64,000 bases of DNA from the NCBI RefSeq assembly GCF_030819275.1, contig NZ_JAUTBL010000001.1:620001-684000 (forward strand). Direction: 5' to 3'. This DNA comes from Agrobacterium larrymoorei (GTDB taxonomy: Bacteria; Pseudomonadota; Alphaproteobacteria; Rhizobiales; Rhizobiaceae). Of this stretch, positions 34,672 to 43,210 are shown in pieces. The notes under the pieces are model-generated. The model was not told the DNA's origin. It saw nothing but the letters and a program-made list of their open reading frames with translations, and did not search any database. Positions within the stretch are counted from its first letter, which is position 1; each line of letters opens with the position of its first letter. A program made the translations under genes and the position numbers.

Positions 34672-35706
34672 TCAAATCTTGATAGGAACACGCTGACCGG
34701 TGCGGGCGCTTTCAATCGCGCCCATGACCATGGCCAGGCTTTTGATATTGTCGGAGGAGACGGTCTCTGGAACCGTCCCATTTTCGATGGCACGCACGAA
34801 TGACAAGAGCACGCTAGCATGCCCTTCCGTCTGCTCTTCATTCACGTTTTCAGAAACGTTTACGGCGGAAGTTCCGCGCAGAAGCCCTTCGTCGCTTCCC
34901 GCTACGTTTGCCGAGAAACCATCCTCACCATCCCAAAGGATCATGCCCTTCGATCCGACCAGCCGCCATGTGCTTTCCCAGCTTGTCCGCTCGCCTTCGG
35001 CGCACCACGAGCCGCGATAGGTGAAGACCACATCATTTGAAAGTTCGAAGATCGCGTTGGCCGATGCGCCATGGGCGTACCATGAGCCGGCTGGATTTCT
35101 CTCCACGCAATAGACCGCCAGCGGGTTTTGATCGGCGACGAAACGCGCGGCATCGAAGGTGTGGATCGCCATATCCAGCAGCAGCACATTCTGCATTTCC
35201 TCACGGAAGCCGCCAAAGTGCGGCGCCAGAAAGAAGTCGCAATGAATGGCGGTCAACTCACCGATAACACCATCCTGAACGGCGCGATGCAGGCGGCGTA
35301 TCCCTCTGATATAGCGTCTGTTTTGAACAATGGCGTGGATTTTTCCGGCACTTTCGGCAAGCTCGAGCAGCGCCTTCGCCTCTTCCAGGGAAGGTGCCAT
35401 CGGCTTTTCGCTCAACACATGGCAGCCAGCCGCAAGGCCAGTGGCAACCACGCCGAAGCGGGCATCAGGGATGACGACGTCGAAAACCACATTAGCTTTG
35501 GTCTTGGTGAGGACGTCTTTGAGATCGCTGCCGATAACGACGTCTTGGAGCCCGAACTCGTCGGCCAGCGCCTGGGCGACGTTCTCGTTCAAATCGACAA
35601 GACCGCATATGCGGATCGACGATTGCAAATTTGGATGTGAGGCGATCGCGCGCAGCCAGCCTTTGGCCATAGCTCCGCACCCGCACAAAACGGCATTCAA
35701 TGTCAC
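34672..35706 (-). CDS. Gfo/Idh/MocA-family oxidoreductase, operon A
   Basis: A 344-residue NAD(P)-dependent sugar or polyol dehydrogenase. The Rossmann fold begins AVLCGCGAMAKGWLRA, the EKPMAPSLEEA motif (about 96-106) carries the catalytic Lys, and a LLLDMAIHTFD motif near residue 180 holds the active-site Asp and His. It is the first gene of operon A. The start is a GTG with a GGGAGG site; the ATG two bases upstream is out of frame and runs into a stop. A 16-bp palindrome 46 bases upstream is probably the LacI-family operator that controls the operon. Confidence 0.87.
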   Translation of the reverse strand: MTLNAVLCGCGAMAKGWLRAIASHPNLQSSIRICGLVDLNENVAQALADEFGLQDVVIGSDLKDVLTKTKANVVFDVVIPDARFGVVATGLAAGCHVLSEKPMAPSLEEAKALLELAESAGKIHAIVQNRRYIRGIRRLHRAVQDGVIGELTAIHCDFFLAPHFGGFREEMQNVLLLDMAIHTFDAARFVADQNPLAVYCVERNPAGSWYAHGASANAIFELSNDVVFTYRGSWCAEGERTSWESTWRLVGSKGMILWDGEDGFSANVAGSDEGLLRGTSAVNVSENVNEEQTEGHASVLLSFVRAIENGTVPETVSSDNIKSLAMVMGAIESARTGQRVPIKI

Positions 35707-35752
35707 ATTGTCCTCCCTGCCGCCCGCAAACTCCTCTTTGCGGAACCAGCTT

Positions 35753-35768
35753 TCGTAAACGTTTACGA
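35753..35768. promoter_or_regulatory. LacI-family operator between operon A and its regulator
   Basis: TCGTAAAC-GTTTACGA is a perfect 16-bp palindrome with the central CG usual for LacI/GalR operators. It lies between divergent starts at 35706 and 35843 and could serve both repression of operon A and autoregulation. Confidence 0.8.
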
Positions 35769-35842
35769 GACTATGCTTAAGGTGCTAGATGTGTCAAGAC
35801 CGTAGTGAAGGGCTTCTCTGGTTTGGAGCCGGGAGGACATGC

Positions 35843-36883
35843 ATGAAGGGTATCCGCCAGCTCGCAGACTATCTGGACATCTCTATCGGCACCGTATCCC
35901 GCGCCTTGAACGGCAAGCCGGATGTGAATGACGATACCCGTCGCAGAGTCTTGGAGGCGGCAGAAAAGCTGGGCTACGTCGCAAACCAGTCCGGGCGCAG
36001 CCTGCGACAGGGTGCCACGAACGTCATCGGCCTGATGACCGGGTCCGACACGCAAGCGGTCGAAAACGCCGACAACTTTTTCCTGGGCGTGACGGATGGC
36101 TTGCAGAGTGTTTTCTCGACCCACAATCTCGACCTCATCGTCCTGCCTTGTCCTGCAGAAGAGGATCCCGACGAGTATTTGAAGCGCATGGTGGCAAGGC
36201 GCATGGTCGATGCGATGGTTATTTCGTCCACCAGCCGGATCGACAAGCGCGTCGACTTCCTCAAGCAGACGCGCCTGCCCTTCGTCACTCTGGGGCGAAC
36301 GGGCTCCAGCACCGATCACGCCTGGATCGATCTCGATTTCGAAGGTGTGGCAAGAACCGCCGTGGCTCGCCTTGCGGCGGCCGGCCACCGATCGATTGCC
36401 CTTGCAGCACCCGATACCGATATCAATCTCGGCTACATCTTCCTGGAAGGCTATCGCAAAGGTCTGGAGGACGCGTCTCTCCCCTATGACGAAAAACTCA
36501 TCATTCGCGCCAGGTCCAGCGAACAGGGTGGCTATCACGCGGCAAGCGAGTGGTTGCAGATGCGGCCACGCCCCACAGCCCTGATCCTGATTTACGAGTT
36601 GATGGCGATCGGTCTATACCGGCGCCTTGCAGAGGTGAAACTTCGCGCTGGACAGGATCTCGCTGTCATCGGCTTTCGCGAGGGCCCGAGCGGCCAGTTT
36701 CTCGAGCCGAGGTTGACGAGTTTCCGCATGTCGCTGCGCGATCTCGGCGTCTCCGTCGGCAAGACCCTGCTATCGACCATGCCGGCCTATAGCGGCTTCT
36801 ATCCGCAACAGCCCAAGCACATCGTCTGGCCGATGCAGCTCATTCCGGGCGACAGCGATATCACCAACCTGCAATCCAAGTGA
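35843..36883 (+). CDS. LacI-family transcriptional regulator of operon A
   Basis: A 346-residue regulator. The N-terminal headpiece (about 1-55) has IRQLADYLDISIGTVSRALNG as the helix-turn-helix and RRRVLEAAEKLGYVANQSGRSLR as the hinge region. The rest is a periplasmic-binding-protein-like effector domain (VIGLMTGSDTQ, DAMVISSTSR, LPFVTLGRTG). It is divergent from operon A and the palindrome between them fits its binding mode, so the imported sugar or a derivative is the likely inducer. The ATG at 35843 follows GGGAGG; the frame open from 35789 adds 18 residues before the headpiece and is rejected. Confidence 0.9.
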   Translation: MKGIRQLADYLDISIGTVSRALNGKPDVNDDTRRRVLEAAEKLGYVANQSGRSLRQGATNVIGLMTGSDTQAVENADNFFLGVTDGLQSVFSTHNLDLIVLPCPAEEDPDEYLKRMVARRMVDAMVISSTSRIDKRVDFLKQTRLPFVTLGRTGSSTDHAWIDLDFEGVARTAVARLAAAGHRSIALAAPDTDINLGYIFLEGYRKGLEDASLPYDEKLIIRARSSEQGGYHAASEWLQMRPRPTALILIYELMAIGLYRRLAEVKLRAGQDLAVIGFREGPSGQFLEPRLTSFRMSLRDLGVSVGKTLLSTMPAYSGFYPQQPKHIVWPMQLIPGDSDITNLQSK

Positions 36884-36889
36884 CATCCG

Positions 36890-36908
36890 GCCGCGCAGTT
36901 TCCGCGGC
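36890..36908. terminator. Weak hairpin between the LacI gene and operon B
   Basis: GCCGCG pairs with CGCGGC around a seven-base loop between the convergent stops at 36883 and 36926. AT-rich sequence follows on the plus side but there is no clean T tract. Confidence 0.4.
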
Positions 36909-36925
36909 GGGATATTTATTATCAA

Positions 36926-38929
36926 TCAAGCTTCCAGCCAGCGCACCTGCTCAGGCGTGAGCTTGATATCGAGCGCCGACAGGCTGTCTTCCAGCTCGGC
37001 AATGGTGCGCGGGCCGATTAGCGGAATGACGGGGAACGGCTGAGCGATCACATAGGCAAGCGCGATGTGGATCGGCTGACGACCAACCTCCTTGGCAAGC
37101 TCGATTGCCCGGTCGCGGCGCTCGAAATTGCGCTCGGAGTACCAGACGCGCACGATCTCCTCATCGTCCCGCTTGTCGCGGCCTGCCCTGTCGGTGAAGA
37201 AGCCTCGGCCTTGGCTGGACCAGGCAAAGTTCGGAATCTGGCGCTCTTTAGCCCATTCTTTCCAAGGCTCGTCGGAGGCTGCGACACATCCGGCCCAGAT
37301 CGGGTCCAGCATTTCGGCCAGCGAGAAATTGTTGGAAAGCGCGCCCGGCGCGGTCTTGCCGGTCTTCTCAGCATAGGCGATTGCATCGTCCATGCGCTGG
37401 CGCGTCCAGTTCGAACCGCCAAAAATGCCGCGGATGCGCCCGCGTTGTACTTCGGCATCCATCGCATCGACGAACTCACCGACCGGCACATCGGTATTGT
37501 CGCGGTGCATGAAATAGATATCTACATAATCCGTCTTCAGCCGGTTCAAAGATTGGTCGAGCTGCTTTTCAATTACATCGGGATAGCAAAGCGGCGAATG
37601 CGCGCCCTTGCCGATCAGCACGATGTCTTCGCGCGGGACGTTGCGGCTGGTGTGCCAGTCGCCAAAAATCGCTTCCGTCTTGCCGCCGCCATAGACGAAG
37701 GCGGTGTCAAAGAGATTGCCGCCTGCCTCATAGAAGCTGTCGAGGGTCAGCGATGCGGAAGCGAAGTTCGGGAAGAACTCGAAACCGAGCGCCACGACGG
37801 ATGCGGGCTTGGCAACGCCCGGAATCTGACGCTTGGGTACGGAACTGCCGGGCGCAACCTTACCGCCCGCGATGTTCAGAACACGCTTGGCCGCACTCTC
37901 CACGCCATATTCCAGTCCCACCGAGGCGCGCCACTGATCCATGACCCGGAGATTTCCAAGCGTGTCGGCCCAGCTCATGCCGGGATAGGCGAATTCCTGG
38001 GACTGGTTGCGAATGGCTTCGCCTGCCACATCCACCTCGAATGAGTAGAGATAACGATCTTCGGCAACCTCGATCGTCTGGCGATCCTTGCCCTTGACGA
38101 TGTCGATCTTGCCGACACCGCCCTTGTGGCCGGAAGCGAACCAGAAGTCCTGCACCTCGATGCGCCCGTCCGAACCGATGATGCGCAGCACATTGTCCTG
38201 GTTCGCCATGATCGAGCAGGACACTTCGGCGATGATCTCGTTGGGAAACTTCAGCACGGCCGAGGCCCATTCATCGACCCCCGACTGACCAAGATGCGCG
38301 ACGCCAGAGACCTTGGTGGGCTCCAGGAAAGGCTGCCCTGAAACGGCACCGGCAATCAACCGCGCCATGGAAACCGGATAGCCACCAACATCAAGAATGC
38401 CGCCGCCAGCAGTCTCATTGGCAAACAGGCGGTGATCGGCGCGGAAGCTGCCCATGCTGAAACCGAAGCTGGAGCGGATGATCCTCACCTCGCCGATCGC
38501 GCCGCCTTTGACCAACTCGACGATCTTGGCGGTCTGCGGATGCAGGCGGTACATATAGGCTTCGCCAGCGAAGACGCCCGCCTTCTTCGCCTCATGGAAA
38601 ATCGCGTCGGCATCATAAGCAGAAAGCGCAATCGGCTTCTCCACCAGCACATGCTTGCCAGCACGGATCGCCTTTATCGCCCATTCGGCATGGCCGGTAT
38701 GCGGGGTTGCAATATAGACGGCATCAATTTCGGCATCGGACAGCAGCGCATCATAGCCATTGACGATGCGGGCGCCGGGGAAGCCGTCGCTCAAGCCGGG
38801 CCGATCGGGATTGCGTGTGGCGATTGCGACAAGCTTGCCGGTGGTGGAGTTGGCGACGCCTTCGGCGAAGGTCTTGGCGATGGTACCGGGTCCGATGATG
38901 CCCCAGCGGATGGGTTGAAGGTCGGGCAT
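36926..38929 (-). CDS. Fused Gfo/Idh/MocA oxidoreductase and aldo/keto reductase, operon B
   Basis: A 667-residue protein carrying two enzymes in one chain. Residues about 1-335 form a Gfo/Idh/MocA dehydrogenase: Rossmann motif IRWGIIGPGTIAKTF, EKPIALSAYDA with the catalytic Lys, and GGGILDVGGYPV. Residues about 370-667 form an aldo/keto reductase domain: VVALGFEFFPN, GGNLFDTAFVYGGG (Asp-x-x-x-Tyr), VLIGKGAHS (Lys), DYVDIYFMHRDN (His) and the late PLIGPRTIAELEDSL. The reductase part lacks a classical N-terminal strand set, so the junction replaces it. Both redox steps could act on one imported sugar. It is the last gene of operon B, 35 bases after the ATPase. No stop or frameshift is seen. 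Confidence 0.85.
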   Translation of the reverse strand: MPDLQPIRWGIIGPGTIAKTFAEGVANSTTGKLVAIATRNPDRPGLSDGFPGARIVNGYDALLSDAEIDAVYIATPHTGHAEWAIKAIRAGKHVLVEKPIALSAYDADAIFHEAKKAGVFAGEAYMYRLHPQTAKIVELVKGGAIGEVRIIRSSFGFSMGSFRADHRLFANETAGGGILDVGGYPVSMARLIAGAVSGQPFLEPTKVSGVAHLGQSGVDEWASAVLKFPNEIIAEVSCSIMANQDNVLRIIGSDGRIEVQDFWFASGHKGGVGKIDIVKGKDRQTIEVAEDRYLYSFEVDVAGEAIRNQSQEFAYPGMSWADTLGNLRVMDQWRASVGLEYGVESAAKRVLNIAGGKVAPGSSVPKRQIPGVAKPASVVALGFEFFPNFASASLTLDSFYEAGGNLFDTAFVYGGGKTEAIFGDWHTSRNVPREDIVLIGKGAHSPLCYPDVIEKQLDQSLNRLKTDYVDIYFMHRDNTDVPVGEFVDAMDAEVQRGRIRGIFGGSNWTRQRMDDAIAYAEKTGKTAPGALSNNFSLAEMLDPIWAGCVAASDEPWKEWAKERQIPNFAWSSQGRGFFTDRAGRDKRDDEEIVRVWYSERNFERRDRAIELAKEVGRQPIHIALAYVIAQPFPVIPLIGPRTIAELEDSLSALDIKLTPEQVRWLEA

Positions 38930-38964
38930 GATATTCCTCGTCTGCTTTGGATGGGAGAATGACT

Positions 38965-40047
38965 TCAGCGCAGGCGGGTGCCGGTGCTGTCGAAAAGGAA
39001 GGCCTTGCGGGCCGGAACGGACACGGTGAGTTTGTCGAGCTTACCGACATGGCGGGACTCTGGCCGCTCGATAATCAACGGCAACTCTTCCGCCAGATGC
39101 GCATAGACGTAGCTGGTATTGCCGAGATGTTCGGCGACATCCACGGCAACCGTCAGATCAGCCGCCTTGCCGGCATCCTCGAAATGCTCCGGGCGAATCC
39201 CGAGCGTTATCGGTGCCCCGATCCCAGGCCGCGCCGCAACCGGCAAGGTCAACGAGAATGCCGGCGCGTGGTCCAGCGTGATCGTAACGCCCTCAGCGGT
39301 CTCGTGAGCGACCTTGCCCGGCAGAAAATTCATCTTCGGCGACCCGACGAAGCCAGCAACGAAGCGATTCTCGGGATCATCATAAAGATCGAGCGGCGCG
39401 CCGACCTGCTCGATTTGACCGCCGCGCAGCACCACGATCTTATCGGCAAGCGTCATGGCTTCCGTCTGGTCGTGGGTGACATAGATCATCGTCGTGCCGA
39501 GCTGCTTGTGCAGCTTGGAGATTTCCACCCGCATCTGGACGCGCAATTCCGCATCGAGATTGGAGAGCGGCTCATCGAACAGGAAAACCTGCGGTTGGCG
39601 GACAATGGCACGTCCAATGGCGACACGCTGCCGCTGCCCGCCAGAAAGCTGCTTTGGCCTGCGCTGCATCAACTCGTTGATCTGCAAAATTTCTGCAGCA
39701 CGCCGAACGCGCGCTTCCGTATCCGCCTTGGGATTGCCATTCATGCGAAGGCCGAAGGACAGATTTTCTTCAACCGTCATATGCGGATAGAGCGCGTAGG
39801 ACTGGAAAACCATGGCAATGCCGCGATCGGCAGGCTCGGCATCGTTGACGACGTTGCCGCCGATCTCGATCTCGCCATCGGAGATATCTTCTAGGCCAGC
39901 GATCATGCGCAGCAAGGTCGATTTCCCGCAGCCGGATGGGCCGACAAAAACGACGAACTCGCCGTCCTCAATGTTCAGGTTCGCGCCGTGGATTACCTCC
40001 AGCGAACCATATCGTTTGACGACGTTTTTGAGTGAAAGTCCCGCCAT
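38965..40047 (-). CDS. CUT1 sugar ABC transporter ATP-binding protein, operon B
   Basis: A 360-residue ABC ATPase of the UgpC/MalK type with Walker A GPSGCGKST (about 37-45), FQSYALYPHM, signature LSGGQRQRVAIGR, Walker B FLFDEPLSNLDA, the switch region VTHDQTEAM and a C-terminal MalK-like regulatory domain (GIRPEHFED). It starts 15 bases after the second permease and serves the operon B transporter. It parallels the operon A ATPase, showing the two systems are separate complete sets. Confidence 0.93.
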   Translation of the reverse strand: MAGLSLKNVVKRYGSLEVIHGANLNIEDGEFVVFVGPSGCGKSTLLRMIAGLEDISDGEIEIGGNVVNDAEPADRGIAMVFQSYALYPHMTVEENLSFGLRMNGNPKADTEARVRRAAEILQINELMQRRPKQLSGGQRQRVAIGRAIVRQPQVFLFDEPLSNLDAELRVQMRVEISKLHKQLGTTMIYVTHDQTEAMTLADKIVVLRGGQIEQVGAPLDLYDDPENRFVAGFVGSPKMNFLPGKVAHETAEGVTITLDHAPAFSLTLPVAARPGIGAPITLGIRPEHFEDAGKAADLTVAVDVAEHLGNTSYVYAHLAEELPLIIERPESRHVGKLDKLTVSVPARKAFLFDSTGTRLR

Positions 40048-40062
40048 GCGGCTCCTCCCGGA

Positions 40063-40899
40063 TTACTTGACGGCGCCGGCTGAAATGCCGGCGATGAAAT
40101 GGCGCTGCAAGACCACGAAGATGACGAGGATTGGCGCTGTGAGCAGCACGGCTCCGGCCATGATGCCGCCCCAAGAAACCTTGGTGAGACCGATCAGCGT
40201 GCCGAGGGCCACGGGTGCGGTCATCATGCCCGGACGGGAATTGATCAGCAGCGGCCAGAGGTAATTGTTCCACGACGCCAGGAACAGGATGATCGAAAGA
40301 GCGGCCATGGTCGGGCGGGCAAGTGGAAGCGCGATGCGCAGGAAGATTTGCCACTCCTTTACCCCTTCAACCCGCGCGGCGTCGAACAGCTCGCCGGGCA
40401 TCATGGAAAAGGACTGACGCATGAAGAGCACGCCAAGCGAGTTGAAGAGCGGAGGCACGATCAACGCCACCCAGGTGTTGGCAAGCTTGAATTCGCGCGC
40501 CACCATGATGAATTGCGGGATGACGACGACCGCATAGGGCAAAGTGATCGTGCCGATAATGATGGCGACGACCACAGACCGTCCGGCGAAGCGATAGCGC
40601 GCGAGCGCCCATCCTGCCATCGAGGTCAGCATCACGGAGAGAACGGTGTAGACCACCGCCACGGTGATCGAGATGAACATGGCCCTTAGAAAATCGGTAT
40701 CGGCCTGAAGGTTCTGAAAATTCTCGATGAAATGCGTTGACGGGATGAGCTCGATATTCGGGCTGAAGATGCCGTGATCCGGCATGGTCGAGAAGACGAC
40801 CATCATCCACAGCGGGAAGAGCCAGATGAGAGCAAGCGGTGTGAGTGCCGCGTGAAGCGCGATTTTCTGCCAGAGAAGCGATCTTGATTTCGATCTCAT
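40063..40899 (-). CDS. Sugar ABC transporter permease (MalG type), operon B
   Basis: A 278-residue permease with about six membrane segments and an EAA loop near residue 175 (ELFDAARVEGVKEWQIFLRI). It overlaps the preceding permease by four bases. It begins with MRSKSRSLLWQKIALHAALTPL, a basic cytoplasmic start before the first membrane segment. Confidence 0.9.
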   Translation of the reverse strand: MRSKSRSLLWQKIALHAALTPLALIWLFPLWMMVVFSTMPDHGIFSPNIELIPSTHFIENFQNLQADTDFLRAMFISITVAVVYTVLSVMLTSMAGWALARYRFAGRSVVVAIIIGTITLPYAVVVIPQFIMVAREFKLANTWVALIVPPLFNSLGVLFMRQSFSMMPGELFDAARVEGVKEWQIFLRIALPLARPTMAALSIILFLASWNNYLWPLLINSRPGMMTAPVALGTLIGLTKVSWGGIMAGAVLLTAPILVIFVVLQRHFIAGISAGAVK

Positions 40900-41756
40900 T
40901 TCTGCTCCCTCCCGACCCAGAGATTGAAGAGCGATATGACGATGGCAAGGGCCGCGATCGTATAGGCAATCGCCGAGGCGTAACCGAAATTGAGCGAGGT
41001 GAAACCCTGGCGGTAAAGGAAGATGCCAAGCGTCTCGGTGCCACCACCCGGCCCGCCGCGATTGGTGATGAGGAAAGGCTCGGTAAAGAGCTGCATCGTG
41101 CCGATGACCGAAAGCACCATGCAGAAGATGATGATAGGCTTGAGAAGCGGCAGGGTGATATGAAAAAACTGCTGGCGTTTGCTGACCCGGTCCAGCCGCG
41201 CCGCCTCATAGACGTCGCCAGGGATCGATTGCAGTCCGGCCAGGATGATGGTGGCGTTGTAACCAGCCCAGCGCCACGTCACGGCGATGATGATCAGCGC
41301 CATGGCAGCTGTCGCATTGTCGAACCAGGAGATGGGCGAGAGACCGACAGTCACGAGCATCTTGTTAATGATGCCGAAATCGGCACTGAACATCAGACGG
41401 AAGACGGCAGCATAGGCAACCTCACCCACGACAACCGGGGCGAAGAAGGCAAAGCGGTAAAGCGGTCTTGCTTTCAGAAGCGGAGAATTGAGCAGCACGG
41501 CCATGATGGTGGCCAGCGCGATCATGATCGGCACCTGGATGACGAGAATGATCAGCGTGTTGTAAAGCGCATTGTAGAAGGCCGGATCGCCGATCAGGCG
41601 TCCCCAGTTCATCGACGGCGCGAAGCGCCAAGGATTGACGCGCGTGTTCTGGAACGACAGCAGAAACGAATTGATGATCGGCCAGAGCCAGAACGTCGTG
41701 AAGATCAGAAGATAGGGCGCGAGAAACGCATAGGCGACCCTGGTTCTGATGGGCAT
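40896..41756 (-). CDS. Sugar ABC transporter permease (MalF type), operon B
   Basis: A 286-residue permease with six predicted membrane segments and an EAA loop near residue 190 (DVYEAARLDRVSKRQQFFHI). The ATG at 41756 follows GGGAGG and is preferred to a frame opening nine codons earlier. A very stable hairpin lies between this gene and the binding-protein gene upstream. Confidence 0.9.
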   Translation of the reverse strand: MPIRTRVAYAFLAPYLLIFTTFWLWPIINSFLLSFQNTRVNPWRFAPSMNWGRLIGDPAFYNALYNTLIILVIQVPIMIALATIMAVLLNSPLLKARPLYRFAFFAPVVVGEVAYAAVFRLMFSADFGIINKMLVTVGLSPISWFDNATAAMALIIIAVTWRWAGYNATIILAGLQSIPGDVYEAARLDRVSKRQQFFHITLPLLKPIIIFCMVLSVIGTMQLFTEPFLITNRGGPGGGTETLGIFLYRQGFTSLNFGYASAIAYTIAALAIVISLFNLWVGREQK

Positions 41757-41798
41757 CTTCACCTCCCGAATGATGATTAGCATGAAGGCTGAGCCTAT

Positions 41799-41826
41799 CC
41801 GGGCGCCCCGTGCGAGGGGCGCCCGG
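41799..41826 (-). terminator. Stable hairpin between binding-protein and permease genes, operon B
   Basis: A perfect 11-bp GC-rich stem (CCGGGCGCCCC with its complement) and a six-base loop lie 21 bases after the binding-protein stop. No T tract follows, so it is more likely a 3'-end protecting or attenuating element than a full terminator. Confidence 0.6.
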
Positions 41827-41846
41827 CTCTGGTTCAGCTTGGGAGA

Positions 41847-43118
41847 TCATTGCGCAGCGGGAAGACCCGTCGCGGATTCGATCTGCTTGGCGGCATCATC
41901 GAGTGCCGTCTTGGCGTCCGGGTAACCGCCTGCCAGATATTTCGTCTGAACGGCGCGGTAGATCCCTTCCGCATCGGACTGGAAGGCCGTGCCTCTGCTT
42001 GGCTTGATCTTCGGCAGGGTCGCGAGAATATCCGTCCACACGGCCTGGCCGCCCCAATAGGGTTGTGGCTCCTTGACGAAGGGATCATTGACGGCAGACA
42101 GAAGCGACGGAACGAGACCGAAGGATTTCAGCATCGTCACCTGGCCCTCATTCGTCGTCAGCGCGTAATCGACGAATTTCCAGGCCGCTTCCTTGTTCTT
42201 GGAGACGGAACTGATGGCAAGCGACGAGCCGCCGAGGTTTGCCGCGCGTGGACCGTCAGCGGTCAGGCTCGGCATCGGATAGACGCCCCATTTGCCGGAC
42301 AGGTCCGGAGAGCCCGAGCGGATCGAGCCTTCATACCAGCCGCCATACATCTGGCTTGCAACCTTGCCGGCGGTGTTGGCCTGAATCTTTTCATCCCAGA
42401 TAGCTGCGGTGATGATGCCCGCATCCTTCATCTGCTTCAGCTTTTCCAGCGTCGCAACACAGGCCGGCTGATTGATGGTGATGGATTGGCCATCTGTCGA
42501 AAAGTAACCGCAGCCCTGCTCGTTGGAGATCATGCGGAACCATTCGCTATCGCCGTTGAAGTCGGCTTGCGTCATGACAACGCCTGGATTGGCCTCCATG
42601 ACCTTCTTGCCGGCGGCGATGAAATCGTCCCAGGTCTTGATGCTTGCCGGATCGACACCGGCCTTTTCATAGAAGTCGCGGCGGTAGAAAACCGCTACCG
42701 GACCCGAGTCCCACGGAACGGCATAGGCAACGCCCTCAACTTCCAGTTCGGTGCGCTTGAACTCTGGAAAAAGTGCCTGCTTTTCAGGCGTGTAGCCGAG
42801 CGCCGTCACGTCGGTGAAACAATCAGGGAAGCGGCTCCAGAAGACTTCCGCCTCAAAGTTTTCAACGGTTACGATATCCGGCAAGCCTTCGCCCCCGGCG
42901 GCGCAGGCAGCGAGCGCCTTGTCATAGACCTGGTTGTTGCCAAGATCCTGCACGTCCACTTTGATGTCAGGATTGGCCTTGTTGAAACCCTCCAAGGTCG
43001 ATTTCAGCGCCGATGCGGCAACGTTCCAGCTCCAGATGGTGATGGTGGTTTGCGCGGAAGCGGGCGCAGCCGCAAGCAGAGCGAGCGATACCGCCACGCC
43101 CGTCATTTTAAAGCACAT
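41847..43118 (-). CDS. Sugar ABC transporter substrate-binding protein, operon B
   Basis: A 423-residue periplasmic solute-binding protein. The signal peptide ends at APASAQ-TT near residue 23; the mature start TITIWSWNVAAS, then FNKANPDIKVDVQDLGNN and the later VPWDSGPVAVFYRRDFYEKAG are typical of CUT1 binding proteins. Four or more cysteines occur in the mature part (AACAAGGEG, DCFTD, QGCGYF, ACVATL) and could form disulphides, which is unusual for this family. The ATG at 43118 follows GGGAGG. It is the first gene of operon B and is divergent from the AraC regulator. Confidence 0.9.
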   Translation of the reverse strand: MCFKMTGVAVSLALLAAAPASAQTTITIWSWNVAASALKSTLEGFNKANPDIKVDVQDLGNNQVYDKALAACAAGGEGLPDIVTVENFEAEVFWSRFPDCFTDVTALGYTPEKQALFPEFKRTELEVEGVAYAVPWDSGPVAVFYRRDFYEKAGVDPASIKTWDDFIAAGKKVMEANPGVVMTQADFNGDSEWFRMISNEQGCGYFSTDGQSITINQPACVATLEKLKQMKDAGIITAAIWDEKIQANTAGKVASQMYGGWYEGSIRSGSPDLSGKWGVYPMPSLTADGPRAANLGGSSLAISSVSKNKEAAWKFVDYALTTNEGQVTMLKSFGLVPSLLSAVNDPFVKEPQPYWGGQAVWTDILATLPKIKPSRGTAFQSDAEGIYRAVQTKYLAGGYPDAKTALDDAAKQIESATGLPAAQ

Positions 43119-43210
43119 TGAAAACCTCCCTTTTTCAATTGCCGTTCTTAAGCGAACATGTGCAGATTAGCGGGGTGACGAAATCTGTCTCGTAAAATGG
43201 GAATCTGAAT

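Noticed and set aside
41850..43121. A 423-residue plus-strand open frame antisense to the operon B binding protein
   Set aside because: Its ends coincide with the binding-protein gene and it lacks any recognisable motif.
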